In this document: in pieces, positions 26,764 through 35,684 of the stretch
How positions within the stretch are numbered: the first letter of the stretch is position 1
Layout: each line of letters opens with the position of its first letter
Assembly: GCF_000719515.1 (NCBI RefSeq)
Contig: NZ_JOGR01000010.1
Location: 186,001-250,000, forward strand
Source of the DNA: Glycomyces sp. NRRL B-16210
GTDB taxonomy: Bacteria > Actinomycetota > Actinomycetes > Mycobacteriales > Micromonosporaceae
Direction of reading: 5' to 3'
Length of the DNA stretch: 64,000 bases
Made by a program: the position numbers and the translations under genes
Notes under the pieces: model-generated
Database searches by the model: none
What the model was told of the DNA's origin: nothing
Seen by the model: only the letters and a program-made list of their open reading frames with translations

Positions 26764-27447
26764 TCAGAGGAGCGCGGCGACGTGCTCTGCGGTCGCTTTC
26801 GCGGATTGGGGGTTCTGTCCGGTGACCAGGTTGCCGTCGCCCACGGTGTAGGAGACGAAGGGCAGTTTGGCTTTCTCGTAACGCGCGCCGCGCCGCCGCA
26901 TCTCCTCTTCGGCGTTGTACGGCACAAGCTTGTCGACCCTGGCGAGCACCTCCTCGCGCCAGGCGAAACCGGTGACCTTGCGCCCGGCGACCAGAAGCGA
27001 CCCGTCCGAGAGCCGGGTGTTGAGCAGGCCGCAGTAACCGTGGCACACCGAGGAGACGATGCCGCCTCGTTCCCAGATTTCTCGCGTGATGCGTTGCAGG
27101 CCTTCGCTGTCGGGGAAGTCGTACATCACGGCGTGCCCGCCGGTGAAGTAGACGGCGTCGAATTCGGCCGGGTCGATCGCGTCGGGGTGCGCGGTGTCCT
27201 CCAGCAGTGTCATGCGCGCCGGGTCGGCGTGCCAGGCCTTCGCGGTCTTGTCGTAGTTCGGGAACTTCAGCGACCGCGGCTCCAGTGGGGCGGCCCCGCC
27301 TCGCGGGCTGACGAGGGCCTGCGTGAAGCCGCGCTCTTCGAAGACCGCCCACGCGTGGGTGAGTTCAGAGAGCCAAAGGCCGGTGGGGTGGGACGGATCG
27401 TCGTAGTGACCGACGTTCGTGACGACATGCAGGATGCGTTTGGTCAT
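26764..27447 (-). CDS. DJ-1/PfpI family protein (Hsp31-like), 227 aa
   Basis: A class I glutamine-amidotransferase-like protein. The nucleophile elbow reads SVCHGYCGLLN at about residue 130, with Cys-His as expected, and the early FTGGHAVMYDF segment is typical of the Hsp31/YajL-type group. Members act as glyoxalase III, deglycase or chaperone; which applies here is unknown. It starts at ATG 27447 and is divergent from an epimerase-like gene across 89 bases, so the two may respond to the same carbonyl or oxidative stress. Confidence 0.85.
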   Translation of the reverse strand: MTKRILHVVTNVGHYDDPSHPTGLWLSELTHAWAVFEERGFTQALVSPRGGAAPLEPRSLKFPNYDKTAKAWHADPARMTLLEDTAHPDAIDPAEFDAVYFTGGHAVMYDFPDSEGLQRITREIWERGGIVSSVCHGYCGLLNTRLSDGSLLVAGRKVTGFAWREEVLARVDKLVPYNAEEEMRRRGARYEKAKLPFVSYTVGDGNLVTGQNPQSAKATAEHVAALL

Positions 27448-27536
27448 GGAAATGCCTCCCCGATCCGGTCGGGACGAGCGTACTCCCGCGATACGCTCCC
27501 CCGGAAGAGTTCACGCATCGGAGGTCGAGGTCAGGT

Positions 27537-28478
27537 ATGCAGACAATCCTGGGGGCGAACGGGCAGATCGCGGTGGAACTCGCACGGCAGCTTCACCAGA
27601 GTTACACCACCGACCTGCGGCTGGTCAGCCGCAACCCGCGCAAAGTCAATCCCACCGACGTCCTCGTGTCGGCCGACCTGCTCGACGCCGAGCAGACTAC
27701 CGCGGCCGTCGAGGGCAGCAGCATCGTCTACTTCACGGCAGGGCTGCCGCCGAACACCCGGCTGTGGGAGCAGCAGTTCCCCACCATGCTCCGCAACGCG
27801 CTGGACGCGGCCCGCGCCGCAGGTGCGAAGTTCGCCTACTTCGACAACACCTACATGTACCCCCAAGACGACCGCGTCCAGACCGAGGACACCCCGTTCG
27901 CGCCACTCGGCCGCAAAGGCCGCGTCCGCGCGGCCATGGCCTCGATGGTGCTCGACGAGATGCGCCGCGGCGACATCCCGGCCCTCATCGGCCGCGCTCC
28001 GGAGTTCTACGGCCCGGGCAGGACGCAGAGCTTCACCAACGCCTTGATCATCGACAACCTCAAGGCCGGCAAGAAACCCCGCGTGCCGGTGCGGGACGAC
28101 CGCCGACGCACCCTGATCTGGACCCCCGACGCCAGCCGAGCGCTCGCGGCCTTGGGGAATACACCGGATGCGTTCGGGCAGACCTGGCACCTGCCGGTCT
28201 GCGAGGACCGGCCCACCTACCGCGAGTTCGTCGCCTTGGCCGCGGCAACTTTCGACCGCGACGGCGGGTACGCCGTGATCCCCAAATGGGCACTGCAACT
28301 GGCAGGGGTGTTCTCCCCGCAGGTACGGGAACTGCGTGAGCTCCTGCCGCGATACGAGCACGACAACCGTTTCGACGCCACGAAGTTCACGACCAGGTTC
28401 CCGCAGTTCGCGATCACCGACTACCGCACCGGACTCGACCTCATCCGCTCCGAAACCGGCCACACACCCGCGACCTGA
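27537..28478 (+). CDS. NAD-dependent epimerase/dehydratase-like protein, 313 aa
   Basis: An extended SDR protein: N-terminal ILGANGQIAVELARQL is the cofactor motif, and the middle holds IVYFTAGLPPNTRLW and NTYMYPQDD. The usual YxxxK is not obvious, as is common in the NAD(P)-binding reductase group without epimerase activity. The start ATG 27537 is preceded by a purine-rich stretch. It lies divergent to the DJ-1 family gene. The substrate is unknown. Confidence 0.8.
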   Translation: MQTILGANGQIAVELARQLHQSYTTDLRLVSRNPRKVNPTDVLVSADLLDAEQTTAAVEGSSIVYFTAGLPPNTRLWEQQFPTMLRNALDAARAAGAKFAYFDNTYMYPQDDRVQTEDTPFAPLGRKGRVRAAMASMVLDEMRRGDIPALIGRAPEFYGPGRTQSFTNALIIDNLKAGKKPRVPVRDDRRRTLIWTPDASRALAALGNTPDAFGQTWHLPVCEDRPTYREFVALAAATFDRDGGYAVIPKWALQLAGVFSPQVRELRELLPRYEHDNRFDATKFTTRFPQFAITDYRTGLDLIRSETGHTPAT

Positions 28479-28930
28479 CCAGGCCACATGCACGAGCCAC
28501 CGCCATCGTGGTGCGACCAAGCGGCATGCCCGCGGCAAGCAAACGTGTCGGAAAGCGTCGGGTGCAGTTCCTTTCAAAACCGGATCACGCCGCCAACGCA
28601 GTTGAGCGCGCCCGAGCGAGGGTGCGGGAGGCATCTCCCGCTCGCGGGCGCTGCCCGACGGCCAATCCGACTGGGCTGCGCCCTCCACGACGTCAGTCTC
28701 TTAGCGCCACTCCGGTCGGCCACCTCGGCGAAGCGCGTCCCGACCCGTCCGACCAACCCACCGAGATCCTCGCCTTCCCGCAACCGCCATCGTGTCTCGG
28801 CGGTCTTCACCCTCGAAATGCCCTACTCTGCGATGTCCACTCTGGCGTCAGCACCAAAATCATCGCAGTTAGAAAGGCACTTTCCGGGCCACTACACCCC
28901 AACGTGACCAATGGCCATGAAATCATCAGG
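28479..28930. other. Intergenic region, no gene seen
   Basis: About 450 bases between the convergent epimerase and lipoprotein genes. Open frames on both strands lack any family pattern and lack ribosome sites. GC content dips toward the right end. Confidence 0.45.
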
Positions 28931-29491
28931 TCAACTCATCGCCGACAGGACCTGATCGAAGACAGGTGTCAACTGCGCCGCGAACTCGGCGTCCGCGTTC
29001 ACCACGTAGGCACTCACGACACCGTCCTGGGTGACGCCTTCGATGATGCTGCCGTTGCGGTCGCACACCCGGCTCTGGCCGTCCGCGCCGGCCAGGCTAG
29101 AACCGCTGTTGTCGGCACACAGGCTCTCGAACTCGCTCCAGATGGTGGGGGCGTCGGCATCGCTCACCACATCGGTGCGCAGCGAGTACGGGTCTCCATA
29201 TTCGTCCTGGCCCGTGGTGAAGAGGCAGACGGTGGCAGAGACAGTCTCATTCGTCTCCAATGGATGATCGGTGAGCCGCTGCTCCATCACCCAGTCGAGT
29301 CCGGTGATGTCGGAGAGCTCGGACTCGCTGATCGGGCAATCCTCGGCAACCGCCTCAGGCTGCGCCGCAGCTTCCGCAGTGGTTTCGCCCATGCCGTCAG
29401 GCTCGGTTGTCTGCTCGTCGTCGCCGCAGGCTGCCGTCAGGACCAGGAGCCCGCCGACAAGTACGGCACTGGTAAACGTCTTCAGGGACAA
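28931..29491 (-). CDS. Lipoprotein, unknown function, 186 aa
   Basis: A secreted protein anchored to the membrane by lipid. The signal peptide runs LSLKTFTSAVLVGGLLVLTAAC with the lipobox LTAAC at about 18-22. It is followed by a Glu/Thr/Ala-rich linker and a domain of about 140 residues with four cysteines (DCPIS, TVCLF, ESLCAD, SRVCDR) that could form two disulfides. The domain resembles DUF3558-type lipoproteins of actinobacteria, though I cannot confirm this. The start is TTG 29491, chosen because AGAGGA lies 6 bases upstream and a longer frame would bury the signal peptide. Confidence 0.75.
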   Translation of the reverse strand: MSLKTFTSAVLVGGLLVLTAACGDDEQTTEPDGMGETTAEAAAQPEAVAEDCPISESELSDITGLDWVMEQRLTDHPLETNETVSATVCLFTTGQDEYGDPYSLRTDVVSDADAPTIWSEFESLCADNSGSSLAGADGQSRVCDRNGSIIEGVTQDGVVSAYVVNADAEFAAQLTPVFDQVLSAMS

Positions 29492-30650
29492 GATCGTTCC
29501 TCTCGTGGGAGCTTTGTCCACTCTGCCCGTGATCGGGACCGGTGAAGTTCCACCCCGGAGACTGAACACCGGGTTTCATGCCGTGGGGGCGTTGGGTTGA
29601 CGGTAGCAGACATGAGCCTCGTAAGTGGTGCGTCGAAGTTGGACCGTTGCAGCTAGAGTGAGGGGCATCCGCGTCATCCCCGGTTTCGAGGAAACGACTT
29701 GGGACCTCGCCTACGACCTGCCGACGGGCCCTACGAGACCGAATTTGAACAAGACTGACCGTAAAGCAGGGACCTCCACGCCCAAGGCTCGGTGCGGCCC
29801 GCAAACGCTTCGCGGCCAACATCACCAACTGCAACACCACCGCGCTCCACTGCCGCGCCGACCGAGTGTCCTTCATCGATGCACCGCGCGACGGTCGGGT
29901 CGAGCCGGAAGCATCGAAGCGCGTCTTCGCTCGATAAGCTCCGATTCGAGGACCAATTCGTGGGCTACGGCGCGACCGTCCGCGGCGACCTGATTGCAGG
30001 ATCGGCCACTGTTGCGTCGTTGCCTTCGACGGTCCCGTAAGGCAATCGTGTTCAGCCGCATCGGTTCCCCACGCTTGCTCGGAAGCGGCGTTCTCCGGCC
30101 TTCTGGGCTCGGGCTTGGCGGCAAGGGAACCGTCTTCGATGCGCTGGTACTCCTCGGGGGACGGTCGCGACTTCGCCGTCTCCGTCGCGCTAGTCACGGC
30201 GGTACCTGGCGCGGGCGGTGAGGTGCAGGACCGTGGCGGTGATGAGCAGGACCCCACGCCTGCGGTCACCCAGCCCCAGGTGATCGGGCCGATGCCGAGC
30301 AGGGTGCCCGGTGCGCCGATGGCGAGAGCGAACAAAGCGAGGATCAACAAGCCCTTGGCCGAGGCGATGTTCGCCGAGTGGGCGGCCGAGCGAGACGTTG
30401 AGCGGCCGGCTGATAGACGCGGTGCCGATGCCGCGTCTTCGCGGCACCGGCACCGTCTACGACACCGACAGCCTGAGTTGGCTGTACTCATCCACGCTAG
30501 ATCTACGCCAGACCCGTTGAGAGTCAACCGAGACGCGCTATCAACGGTGGGCTGAACTGCGGGCCCGCACTGCCGCCCAGGACGGCGTCCGAACATGACC
30601 GTGAGAGACTGACTCGCGTTCGTTCCACTGCCCCGAGAGGACGTACCCCC
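29492..30650. other. Long region without an intact gene
   Basis: About 1.16 kb between the lipoprotein and sulfotransferase genes. Frames on both strands are open only in short or arginine-rich stretches. The one readable trace is a broken small membrane protein on the minus strand (listed separately). The remainder looks like decayed coding sequence. Confidence 0.5.
30219..30395 (-). pseudogene. Frameshifted small membrane protein remnant
   Basis: On the minus strand one frame encodes KGLLILALFALAIGAP then LLGIGPITWGWVTAGVG. A one-base shift in the run GTGGGGTCC moves the continuation VLLITATVLHLTARARY to another frame. Read together they make a two-helix membrane protein with a basic end, so a base seems to have been lost. 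The identity is unknown. Confidence 0.4.
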
Positions 30651-31853
30651 ATGCGCCGTGTCGCCGGTTGGGTCAAGCCCCTGAACGCCGTGATGTCCCC
30701 CGCCCTGTCCCGGGCGGTGAAGAACCCGGACAAGGCCTTCGCGCAGGCACTGGCGAAGGCCGAGCAAGCCGCAGGCGCGAGCGCCGACATCGACCCCGCG
30801 TTCATCGTGGACTACCGGGAACTGATGCGCCGTTTCGCGCAGGTCCACGACATCTCCTACCTGGGCTGGGCCGCGACGGTGTCTGAACTCCAGATGCGCA
30901 TGGAGAACCGGCTGCGGATCAAACGCCTCCACGCCGACCACCCCGAGATCGCCCACCAGCCCATCGACCGGCCGATCGTGGTCGTTGGCCTACCGCGGAC
31001 CGCGACCACACTGGCGCACAAGGTCATCGCCGCACCGGAGGGCAACCGCGCGCCGATGATGTGGGAGTTCCACCACGCCGACCGGTTCGACATCGACCCA
31101 AACCTGCGCGAACAGCGCCTCAAGAAGGCCCGCCGGATCTCCGCGGCGGTCAACGTCATCACCCCGATCTGGGAGACCATCCACCCCAGCACCGCCGAGA
31201 CCCCCGAGGAATGCGTGCTCTCCCTCCCGCACGGCCTCCAGTGGGGCACCCGCTTCAAGCTCGACGGGTACCGGGAGTGGCTGGCGCAGCGGGACTTCGT
31301 GCCGGACTACCAGTACCTCAAGGAGTTCCTCCAGGTGCTCCAAACCGGCGATCGGCCGCGGCGCTGGGTCCTGAAGTCCCCGTTCCACCTGTACAATCTG
31401 GGCGCGCTCCTCAAGGTCTTTCCCGACGCCCACATCATGTGGACACACCGCGACCCGCAGACCGTGATGGGCTCGTGGTGCTCGCTCGTGGAGACCGGTA
31501 CGGCCCTGTGCAACCGGCACCTCGACCTCCACCAGATCGGCCGCGAGTGGCTCGACTCCCTGTCGTGGATGGTCGAGCAGGGCCGCATGTCGCGCCTGGA
31601 GATCCCGAAAGAGCGGATGATCGACGTGTCGTACCACCAGCTCACCGCCGACCCGTACGGACTACTCCCCCGCATCTTCGAGCGGCTCGGCCTCGACTGG
31701 ACCTTCCGCGAGGAGGGCAACCTTGAGACCGTGCTCGCGCGGCCCGGCATGCGCCGCAACCACGAGTACACGCTCGAACGCTACGGCCTCGACTCCGACA
31801 TGGTCGACGAGGCGTTCGGCGACTACACGAAACTCGTCAACTCGATCCGTTAG
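30651..31853 (+). CDS. Sulfotransferase family protein, 400 aa
   Basis: A PAPS-dependent sulfotransferase-fold protein. The 5'-phosphosulfate loop is VVVGLPRTATTLAHKV at about 110-125, and the 3'-phosphate site is MWTHRDPQTVMGSW at about 265. The WVLKSPFHLYNL and ERLGLDWTF segments match the Stf0/sulfotransferase_3 group common in actinomycetes, whose targets are lipids, sugars or hydroxylated metabolites. ATG 30651 follows GAGAGGA by about 10 bases. It stands alone, so the acceptor cannot be inferred. Confidence 0.88.
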   Translation: MRRVAGWVKPLNAVMSPALSRAVKNPDKAFAQALAKAEQAAGASADIDPAFIVDYRELMRRFAQVHDISYLGWAATVSELQMRMENRLRIKRLHADHPEIAHQPIDRPIVVVGLPRTATTLAHKVIAAPEGNRAPMMWEFHHADRFDIDPNLREQRLKKARRISAAVNVITPIWETIHPSTAETPEECVLSLPHGLQWGTRFKLDGYREWLAQRDFVPDYQYLKEFLQVLQTGDRPRRWVLKSPFHLYNLGALLKVFPDAHIMWTHRDPQTVMGSWCSLVETGTALCNRHLDLHQIGREWLDSLSWMVEQGRMSRLEIPKERMIDVSYHQLTADPYGLLPRIFERLGLDWTFREEGNLETVLARPGMRRNHEYTLERYGLDSDMVDEAFGDYTKLVNSIR

Positions 31854-31956
31854 CGCGGCGCCACAAGCGATTCTCCAACCGGGCGGCGTGCGCGGTCCTC
31901 GATCAGCCACAGCCGCATCCGCTCACCACGATCGCGACTGGCGTCCAATTGGACCG

Positions 31957-31990
31957 TGTGTCTCAGTTGGCGAGTTTCTTGTAGCAGGTG
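31957..31990. repeat. Solo end of an IS5-type element
   Basis: About 33 bases nearly identical to the left end of the small element at 34711 (shared core GCGAGTTTCTTGTAGCAGGT). On the minus strand this encodes the last residues of an IS5-type transposase (CYKKLAN) before its stop. Nothing else of the element remains here, so it is a footprint of deletion. Confidence 0.65.
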
Positions 31991-32058
31991 GGCCGCATCG
32001 GATTTGCGCCTCGGCGACCAGGACGTCCCCGGTCACCGAGGCTGGCGATCGTTCCTTG

Positions 32059-33147
32059 CTACCGTGCTCGGACGGCCTTCGAGGCCGGCGTTGTGTTCTT
32101 GAGTCCGAACATGAACCGGTTGGGCCCGGTTCTGCGGATGACCTCATAGGTGCCGAAGCTCAGCCCGAGCGTGCCGATGGCGATGAGCGCATAGGGGATC
32201 GGCCCGTGGTCGATGACGCCGACGACGTAGAAGGCGACGGCGACCAAGATGGTCTGGTGCACGATGTAGACGGGGAAGGCCGCCGGATTGAAGTAAGCGG
32301 TGAACTTCGAGTGGACGTTGAAGTAGCGCTTGCCGTAACCGAGCATCGCCAGCAGCGTCACCCAGGTAGCGGCGGCTCGCCATGCCTCCGTGAGCGGGCC
32401 CGATTGCGGGCCGAGGACCGTGAGTTCGACGGCGATGCCTGCGGCCCCGAGCAATGCGAGGGCCAGGAACGTCCTGCGGGAGCGTTCGAGTCGGTCGAGG
32501 ACGGCGTCGTCGGAGGCGATGAGGAAGCCGAGCAGGACATAGGCGGCGTACACAAAGATGTTCTTGCCGCTGAGATCAGGCAGCATCGCCAGGGCGGCCA
32601 AAGCAAGGGACGGAACGATGACCAGGCCCGCGCCACGCAGCGGGCGCGGCAGCCGGTCGTGGTGCCCCAGCCGGGTCATCAGCGGCAAGAGTGCGAGTGA
32701 GATGACGAGCAGGAACAGGATGAACCACAGGTGCGCCGGTGAGATGCCGCCGGCGTACTCGGACCAATCGGAGAAGTCAGTGAAGTACTTCACGAGGAAG
32801 TCCAGGTAGTCGTCCTTGTAGCCGAGGTGGAACCTCATCGCGTAGTACGCCTGGGGCGGGACGATCAGCAGGCAGCCGAATAGGAACGGCACCAGCAGCC
32901 GGGCGAATCGCTCGCGTGCGTACTCGCCGCCCGTCCGCTTCCGGAGGGCGTAGCGGCTCGACACGCCGGAGAGCAGGAACAGCAGCGGCATGAACCAGTA
33001 CGACGAGGAGACAATGACGTCAGCGACGGCGTTGGGTTCGCCCTTGATGTAGAAGTCGTTGCGATCGTCGAAGATACGGGCACTGTGGTAGGGGATCAGA
33101 TAGAGGATGGCGAGGTTGCGTAGCCAGTCGATGTAGTCCTTGCGCAT
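32059..33147 (-). CDS. Acyltransferase family 3 membrane protein (OafA-like), 362 aa
   Basis: A multi-spanning acyltransferase 3 family protein with about ten membrane segments. The N-terminus RKDYIDWLRNLAILYLIPYHSARIF carries the family's conserved R and active-site-like His in YHS, and the SGVSSRYALRKR loop is also typical. Members transfer acyl groups to glycans, antibiotics or lipids at the membrane. The ATG at 33147 has AAAGG upstream. It lies between the sulfotransferase gene and the DUF4097 gene. Its acceptor is unknown. Confidence 0.88.
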   Translation of the reverse strand: MRKDYIDWLRNLAILYLIPYHSARIFDDRNDFYIKGEPNAVADVIVSSSYWFMPLLFLLSGVSSRYALRKRTGGEYARERFARLLVPFLFGCLLIVPPQAYYAMRFHLGYKDDYLDFLVKYFTDFSDWSEYAGGISPAHLWFILFLLVISLALLPLMTRLGHHDRLPRPLRGAGLVIVPSLALAALAMLPDLSGKNIFVYAAYVLLGFLIASDDAVLDRLERSRRTFLALALLGAAGIAVELTVLGPQSGPLTEAWRAAATWVTLLAMLGYGKRYFNVHSKFTAYFNPAAFPVYIVHQTILVAVAFYVVGVIDHGPIPYALIAIGTLGLSFGTYEVIRRTGPNRFMFGLKNTTPASKAVRAR

Positions 33148-33269
33148 GGCCCAGTGCCTTTCGGGGGGAAGGTGCGGGGGCGGCGATCCTGGTCAGTCGC
33201 CTAGGAATCGGGAGCAACACACATCGGCCCGGTGGTCAAGGGTGCGCGGGTGCGATCGCTCTTGGGTGG

Positions 33270-34010
33270 TCAATCGGCGGTGAGCAGACTGATGGCGCCG
33301 TTCTCGGTGGTGATGTCGACGCGGCGAGGACTGGTGTCGGTCCCGGCGAGGTCGTTGTCGATGGCGCCGTTGTCGGTCGTTGTGGTGACCTGGTAGTCGG
33401 CCGGGGGAACTGCGACGGTGACCGCGCCGTTCTCGGTGGTGACGCGCACCAGGTCGGGGACCGTGCCGAAACTGAGGTCGACGGTGCCGTTCGAGGAGAC
33501 GGCCTCGACGCTCTTGGAGGAGACGTCGGTGACGGCGATCGCGCCGTTGTCGGTGCGCAGGTCGAGTGGACCTGCGGCCTCCTCGATCGTGATCGCGCCG
33601 TTGTCGGTGCTGACGGTCGTCGCGGCCCCGAGGGCGATGGCGGTGACCGAGCCGTTCTCGCCCTCGACGGTTACCGGGGTCGCGGGCGGGACGGTGATCT
33701 CGTAGCGGATCGTGCAGTCCCCGAAGAAGCTGAAGCCGCAGTCGGCGGTCAGATCGAGGCGCTGGTCGTCGAGGACCGGTCCGGCCTCGACCTCGCGGCC
33801 GGCTGTGACGTGGCGCGTGACGGTGATGGCATCGTCCGCATCGCCGGGCTCGGCCTCGCGGATGTCGAGGTCGGCGCCCGCGACCTCGATGGTCAGCTCG
33901 CCGCTGAACGCGCCGAGGTTCCAAATGCTGTCATCGGTCCCGGTCGCGCACCCGCCGAGTGCCGCGGTCAGGGCGAATCCAATGGCTGCCGCGATCGGCG
34001 CGACCCTCAT
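33270..34010 (-). CDS. DUF4097-type beta-repeat lipoprotein, 246 aa
   Basis: A lipoprotein with signal peptide ending AALGGC (about residue 21) and a domain made of repeated short beta units: VEGENGSVTAI, VSTDNGAITIE, LRTDNGAIAVT, VSSNGTVDLS, TTENGAVTVA, TTDNGAIDN and TTENGAISLL. This NGx repeat with period about 18-20 residues is typical of DUF4097/adhesin-like proteins that fold as a beta-helix. Its start overlaps the stop of the TetR gene (ATGA), so it is translated from the same mRNA and is likely the main target of that repressor. Function unknown; an extracytoplasmic stress role is possible. Confidence 0.82.
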   Translation of the reverse strand: MRVAPIAAAIGFALTAALGGCATGTDDSIWNLGAFSGELTIEVAGADLDIREAEPGDADDAITVTRHVTAGREVEAGPVLDDQRLDLTADCGFSFFGDCTIRYEITVPPATPVTVEGENGSVTAIALGAATTVSTDNGAITIEEAAGPLDLRTDNGAIAVTDVSSKSVEAVSSNGTVDLSFGTVPDLVRVTTENGAVTVAVPPADYQVTTTTDNGAIDNDLAGTDTSPRRVDITTENGAISLLTAD

Positions 34011-34648
34011 CGGTTCTCTCCGGGTCGCTCGGGGGCGATGAGCGCGGTGAGCGTGGCGCTGATGGCCGCCTCGACGGCCGCGGCGTCGACGCGCTCAGGA
34101 TCGACGGCGTGCTCCATCGACAGGCCGTTGCTCAGGCAGTGGACGATGAGCCCGGCCATCTCAGGATCGACGGCGGTGCCGCCGCCCAGCCGTTCGGCCA
34201 CGGCGGCGATAGCCTCGGCAGCGGCCTGCCGCTGGGACCGACGGAGCGGAGCGAGGACCGCCCGGACCTGCTCATCGTGCCTGGCCCGCGAGGCGAACTC
34301 GAGACCGAGCTGGCCGCGTTCGATGTCGCCGGTGATTTCGCTGGCGACGAGCCTGGCCGCACCGGCAACGGCCCCTTTGATGTCGTCGACACCGTGCAGG
34401 TGCTCCATGACCGCGCTGAGCTCGGTGTCGGCACGGTCGGCTAGGACCGAGCCGAAGAGTTCCTGCTTGGACTCGAAGTTGGAGTAGACGGCGCCCTTGG
34501 TGAATCCGGCGCGAGCGGCGATGTCCTCCAAGCGGCTCTCGCTGTAGCCGCGTTCGGCAAACTCTTGTGCAGCAGCCTCACGGAGTCGCCGTCGGACCTC
34601 GGCGCGCGGTGTCCGTCTGGCGACGGCAGGCGTGTTGGAGTCGATCAT
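34007..34648 (-). CDS. TetR-family repressor, 213 aa
   Basis: The N-terminal HTH is typical: RRRLREAAAQEFAERGYSESRLEDIAARAGFTKGAVYSNFESKQELFGSV. The C-terminal ligand/dimer domain is helical and variable. It is the first gene of a pair with the DUF4097 lipoprotein gene and overlaps it by 4 bases. Two palindromes lie directly upstream, so it should repress its own operon. The ligand is not predictable. Confidence 0.92.
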   Translation of the reverse strand: MIDSNTPAVARRTPRAEVRRRLREAAAQEFAERGYSESRLEDIAARAGFTKGAVYSNFESKQELFGSVLADRADTELSAVMEHLHGVDDIKGAVAGAARLVASEITGDIERGQLGLEFASRARHDEQVRAVLAPLRRSQRQAAAEAIAAVAERLGGGTAVDPEMAGLIVHCLSNGLSMEHAVDPERVDAAAVEAAISATLTALIAPERPGENR

Positions 34649-34662
34649 GACTGAACCGTAGC

Positions 34663-34694
34663 ATACTCACGAGTATTGAATACTTTCCAGTATT
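34663..34694. promoter_or_regulatory. Tandem TetR operators
   Basis: Two palindromes lie side by side: ATACTC-AC-GAGTAT (34663-34676) and AATACT-TTCC-AGTATT (34679-34694), 15 bases upstream of the TetR start. They share the AGTAT half-site and so look like a paired site for the adjacent TetR protein. Confidence 0.75.
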
Positions 34695-34710
34695 GAAAAC
34701 GCGGATCTTC

Positions 34711-34992
34711 AGAGCGTGTCTCGGTTAGCGAGTTTCTTGTAGCAGGTGAGGGCGGCGACGAGGGTCGGAGGCAAGTGCCACCAGGCGCAGCCGGTCGTCA
34801 ACACGTACACGATCGCGCAGAACACCTGCCGGTCATCGACTCGCGGGATACCGGCCGCCCTGGGCTCGCTTCGGCGAGGCCGGGAGCAGCGGCTCGGTGA
34901 TCTCCCACAACCCATCAGGCACAAGGCGCTTGGAGAACTCATCCACACCAGATCCATACGAGACACCTTGTACACCAACTGAGACACGCTCT
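34711..34992 (-). mobile_element. Internally deleted IS5-type element (MITE-like), 282 bp
   Basis: Imperfect terminal inverted repeats: AGAGCGTGTCTCGGTTAG at the left end and its near inverse (16 of 18 positions) at 34975-34992. Inside, the minus strand encodes the start of an IS5-family transposase (LVPDGLWEITEPLLPASPKRAQGG in one frame, VDDRQVFCAIVYVLTTGCAWWHLPP in another) joined straight to the transposase C-terminus ALTCYKKLAN. The catalytic middle is missing and a frameshift is present, so the element could only move with help. The right end sits 12 bases before the next gene. Confidence 0.8.
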
Positions 34993-35004
34993 AAGCAACT
35001 GAGA

Positions 35005-35679
35005 ATGGCTAATACGCCCTATGAGCGCATCGCTCGGGAACGAATATTCAAGGCAGGGCAGAAGTTTAGTACCTTCCCTTGGGTGAACACCGCGACAGCA
35101 CTCTTCGAACATGCCGGGCGGTGCTGGCTTGCCTCCGAAATTGCAATCATTGGTGCTGCAGCTCCGTTGAATCTTGGATATTCGAAGCGGCCCGGAGCGT
35201 CAGCATTTGGACAGACATCACATCCGTCCGAGTTGGTTGCCCAGACTCGCGAGCATTCCAAGAACACGGAGTGGTGGCAAGAAGAACTCGCCACAGTCAA
35301 GGACGAACTGGGACGGGCGGAATGGGCTCTGGCGCTGTGGAGCGTAGCGGATGGCGTAGTGATTTCGAACCTTCTATCCCTCTGGTCTGATGTTATCGGC
35401 GAGCTGCCAGAAGCTCGCCGCCGAACCGTACTCCGCGCAGCAGAGCAGATTGCTCAGAGCGGCTGGCTAAGCGCACGGCCGGTTACCGGTGAGACGAACG
35501 ATGCTGAGCTGGCAGCCTTGATTGAAATCCGCGCACCAGATGTCCGTTCGACCAGGCCACGAACTCGGACCCCTCAGGACGTAGCATCGGTCGTTACTGC
35601 TCACGTGCCGAAGTCGCTCCTCAGCGTCGCCCGATCTCACCGATGGCTCAAGGTTGATTCCATGGCTACCTACCGGTGA
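35005..35679 (+). CDS. Hypothetical protein, possibly cut by mobile elements, 224 aa
   Basis: I do not recognise this protein. It is soluble, with a Trp-rich central helix (EWWQEELATVKDELGRAEWALALWSVADGV) and a conserved-looking stretch ELPEARRRTVLRAAEQIAQSGWLSARPV. Base composition is visibly lower in GC than that of its neighbours, which suggests transfer from elsewhere. It starts 12 bases after the IS5-type element and ends 5 bases before the ISL3-family element, so either end may be altered by insertion. No clear ribosome site is seen. It lies on the far side of the ISL3 element from the STAND operon. Confidence 0.55.
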   Translation: MANTPYERIARERIFKAGQKFSTFPWVNTATALFEHAGRCWLASEIAIIGAAAPLNLGYSKRPGASAFGQTSHPSELVAQTREHSKNTEWWQEELATVKDELGRAEWALALWSVADGVVISNLLSLWSDVIGELPEARRRTVLRAAEQIAQSGWLSARPVTGETNDAELAALIEIRAPDVRSTRPRTRTPQDVASVVTAHVPKSLLSVARSHRWLKVDSMATYR

Positions 35680-35684
35680 CGGAG

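Noticed and set aside
29397..30956. A 519-codon minus-strand frame through the gene-poor stretch
   Set aside because: It crosses the signal peptide region of the lipoprotein and the start of the sulfotransferase gene, and has no consistent composition. Only a short membrane-protein fragment inside it looks like old coding sequence.
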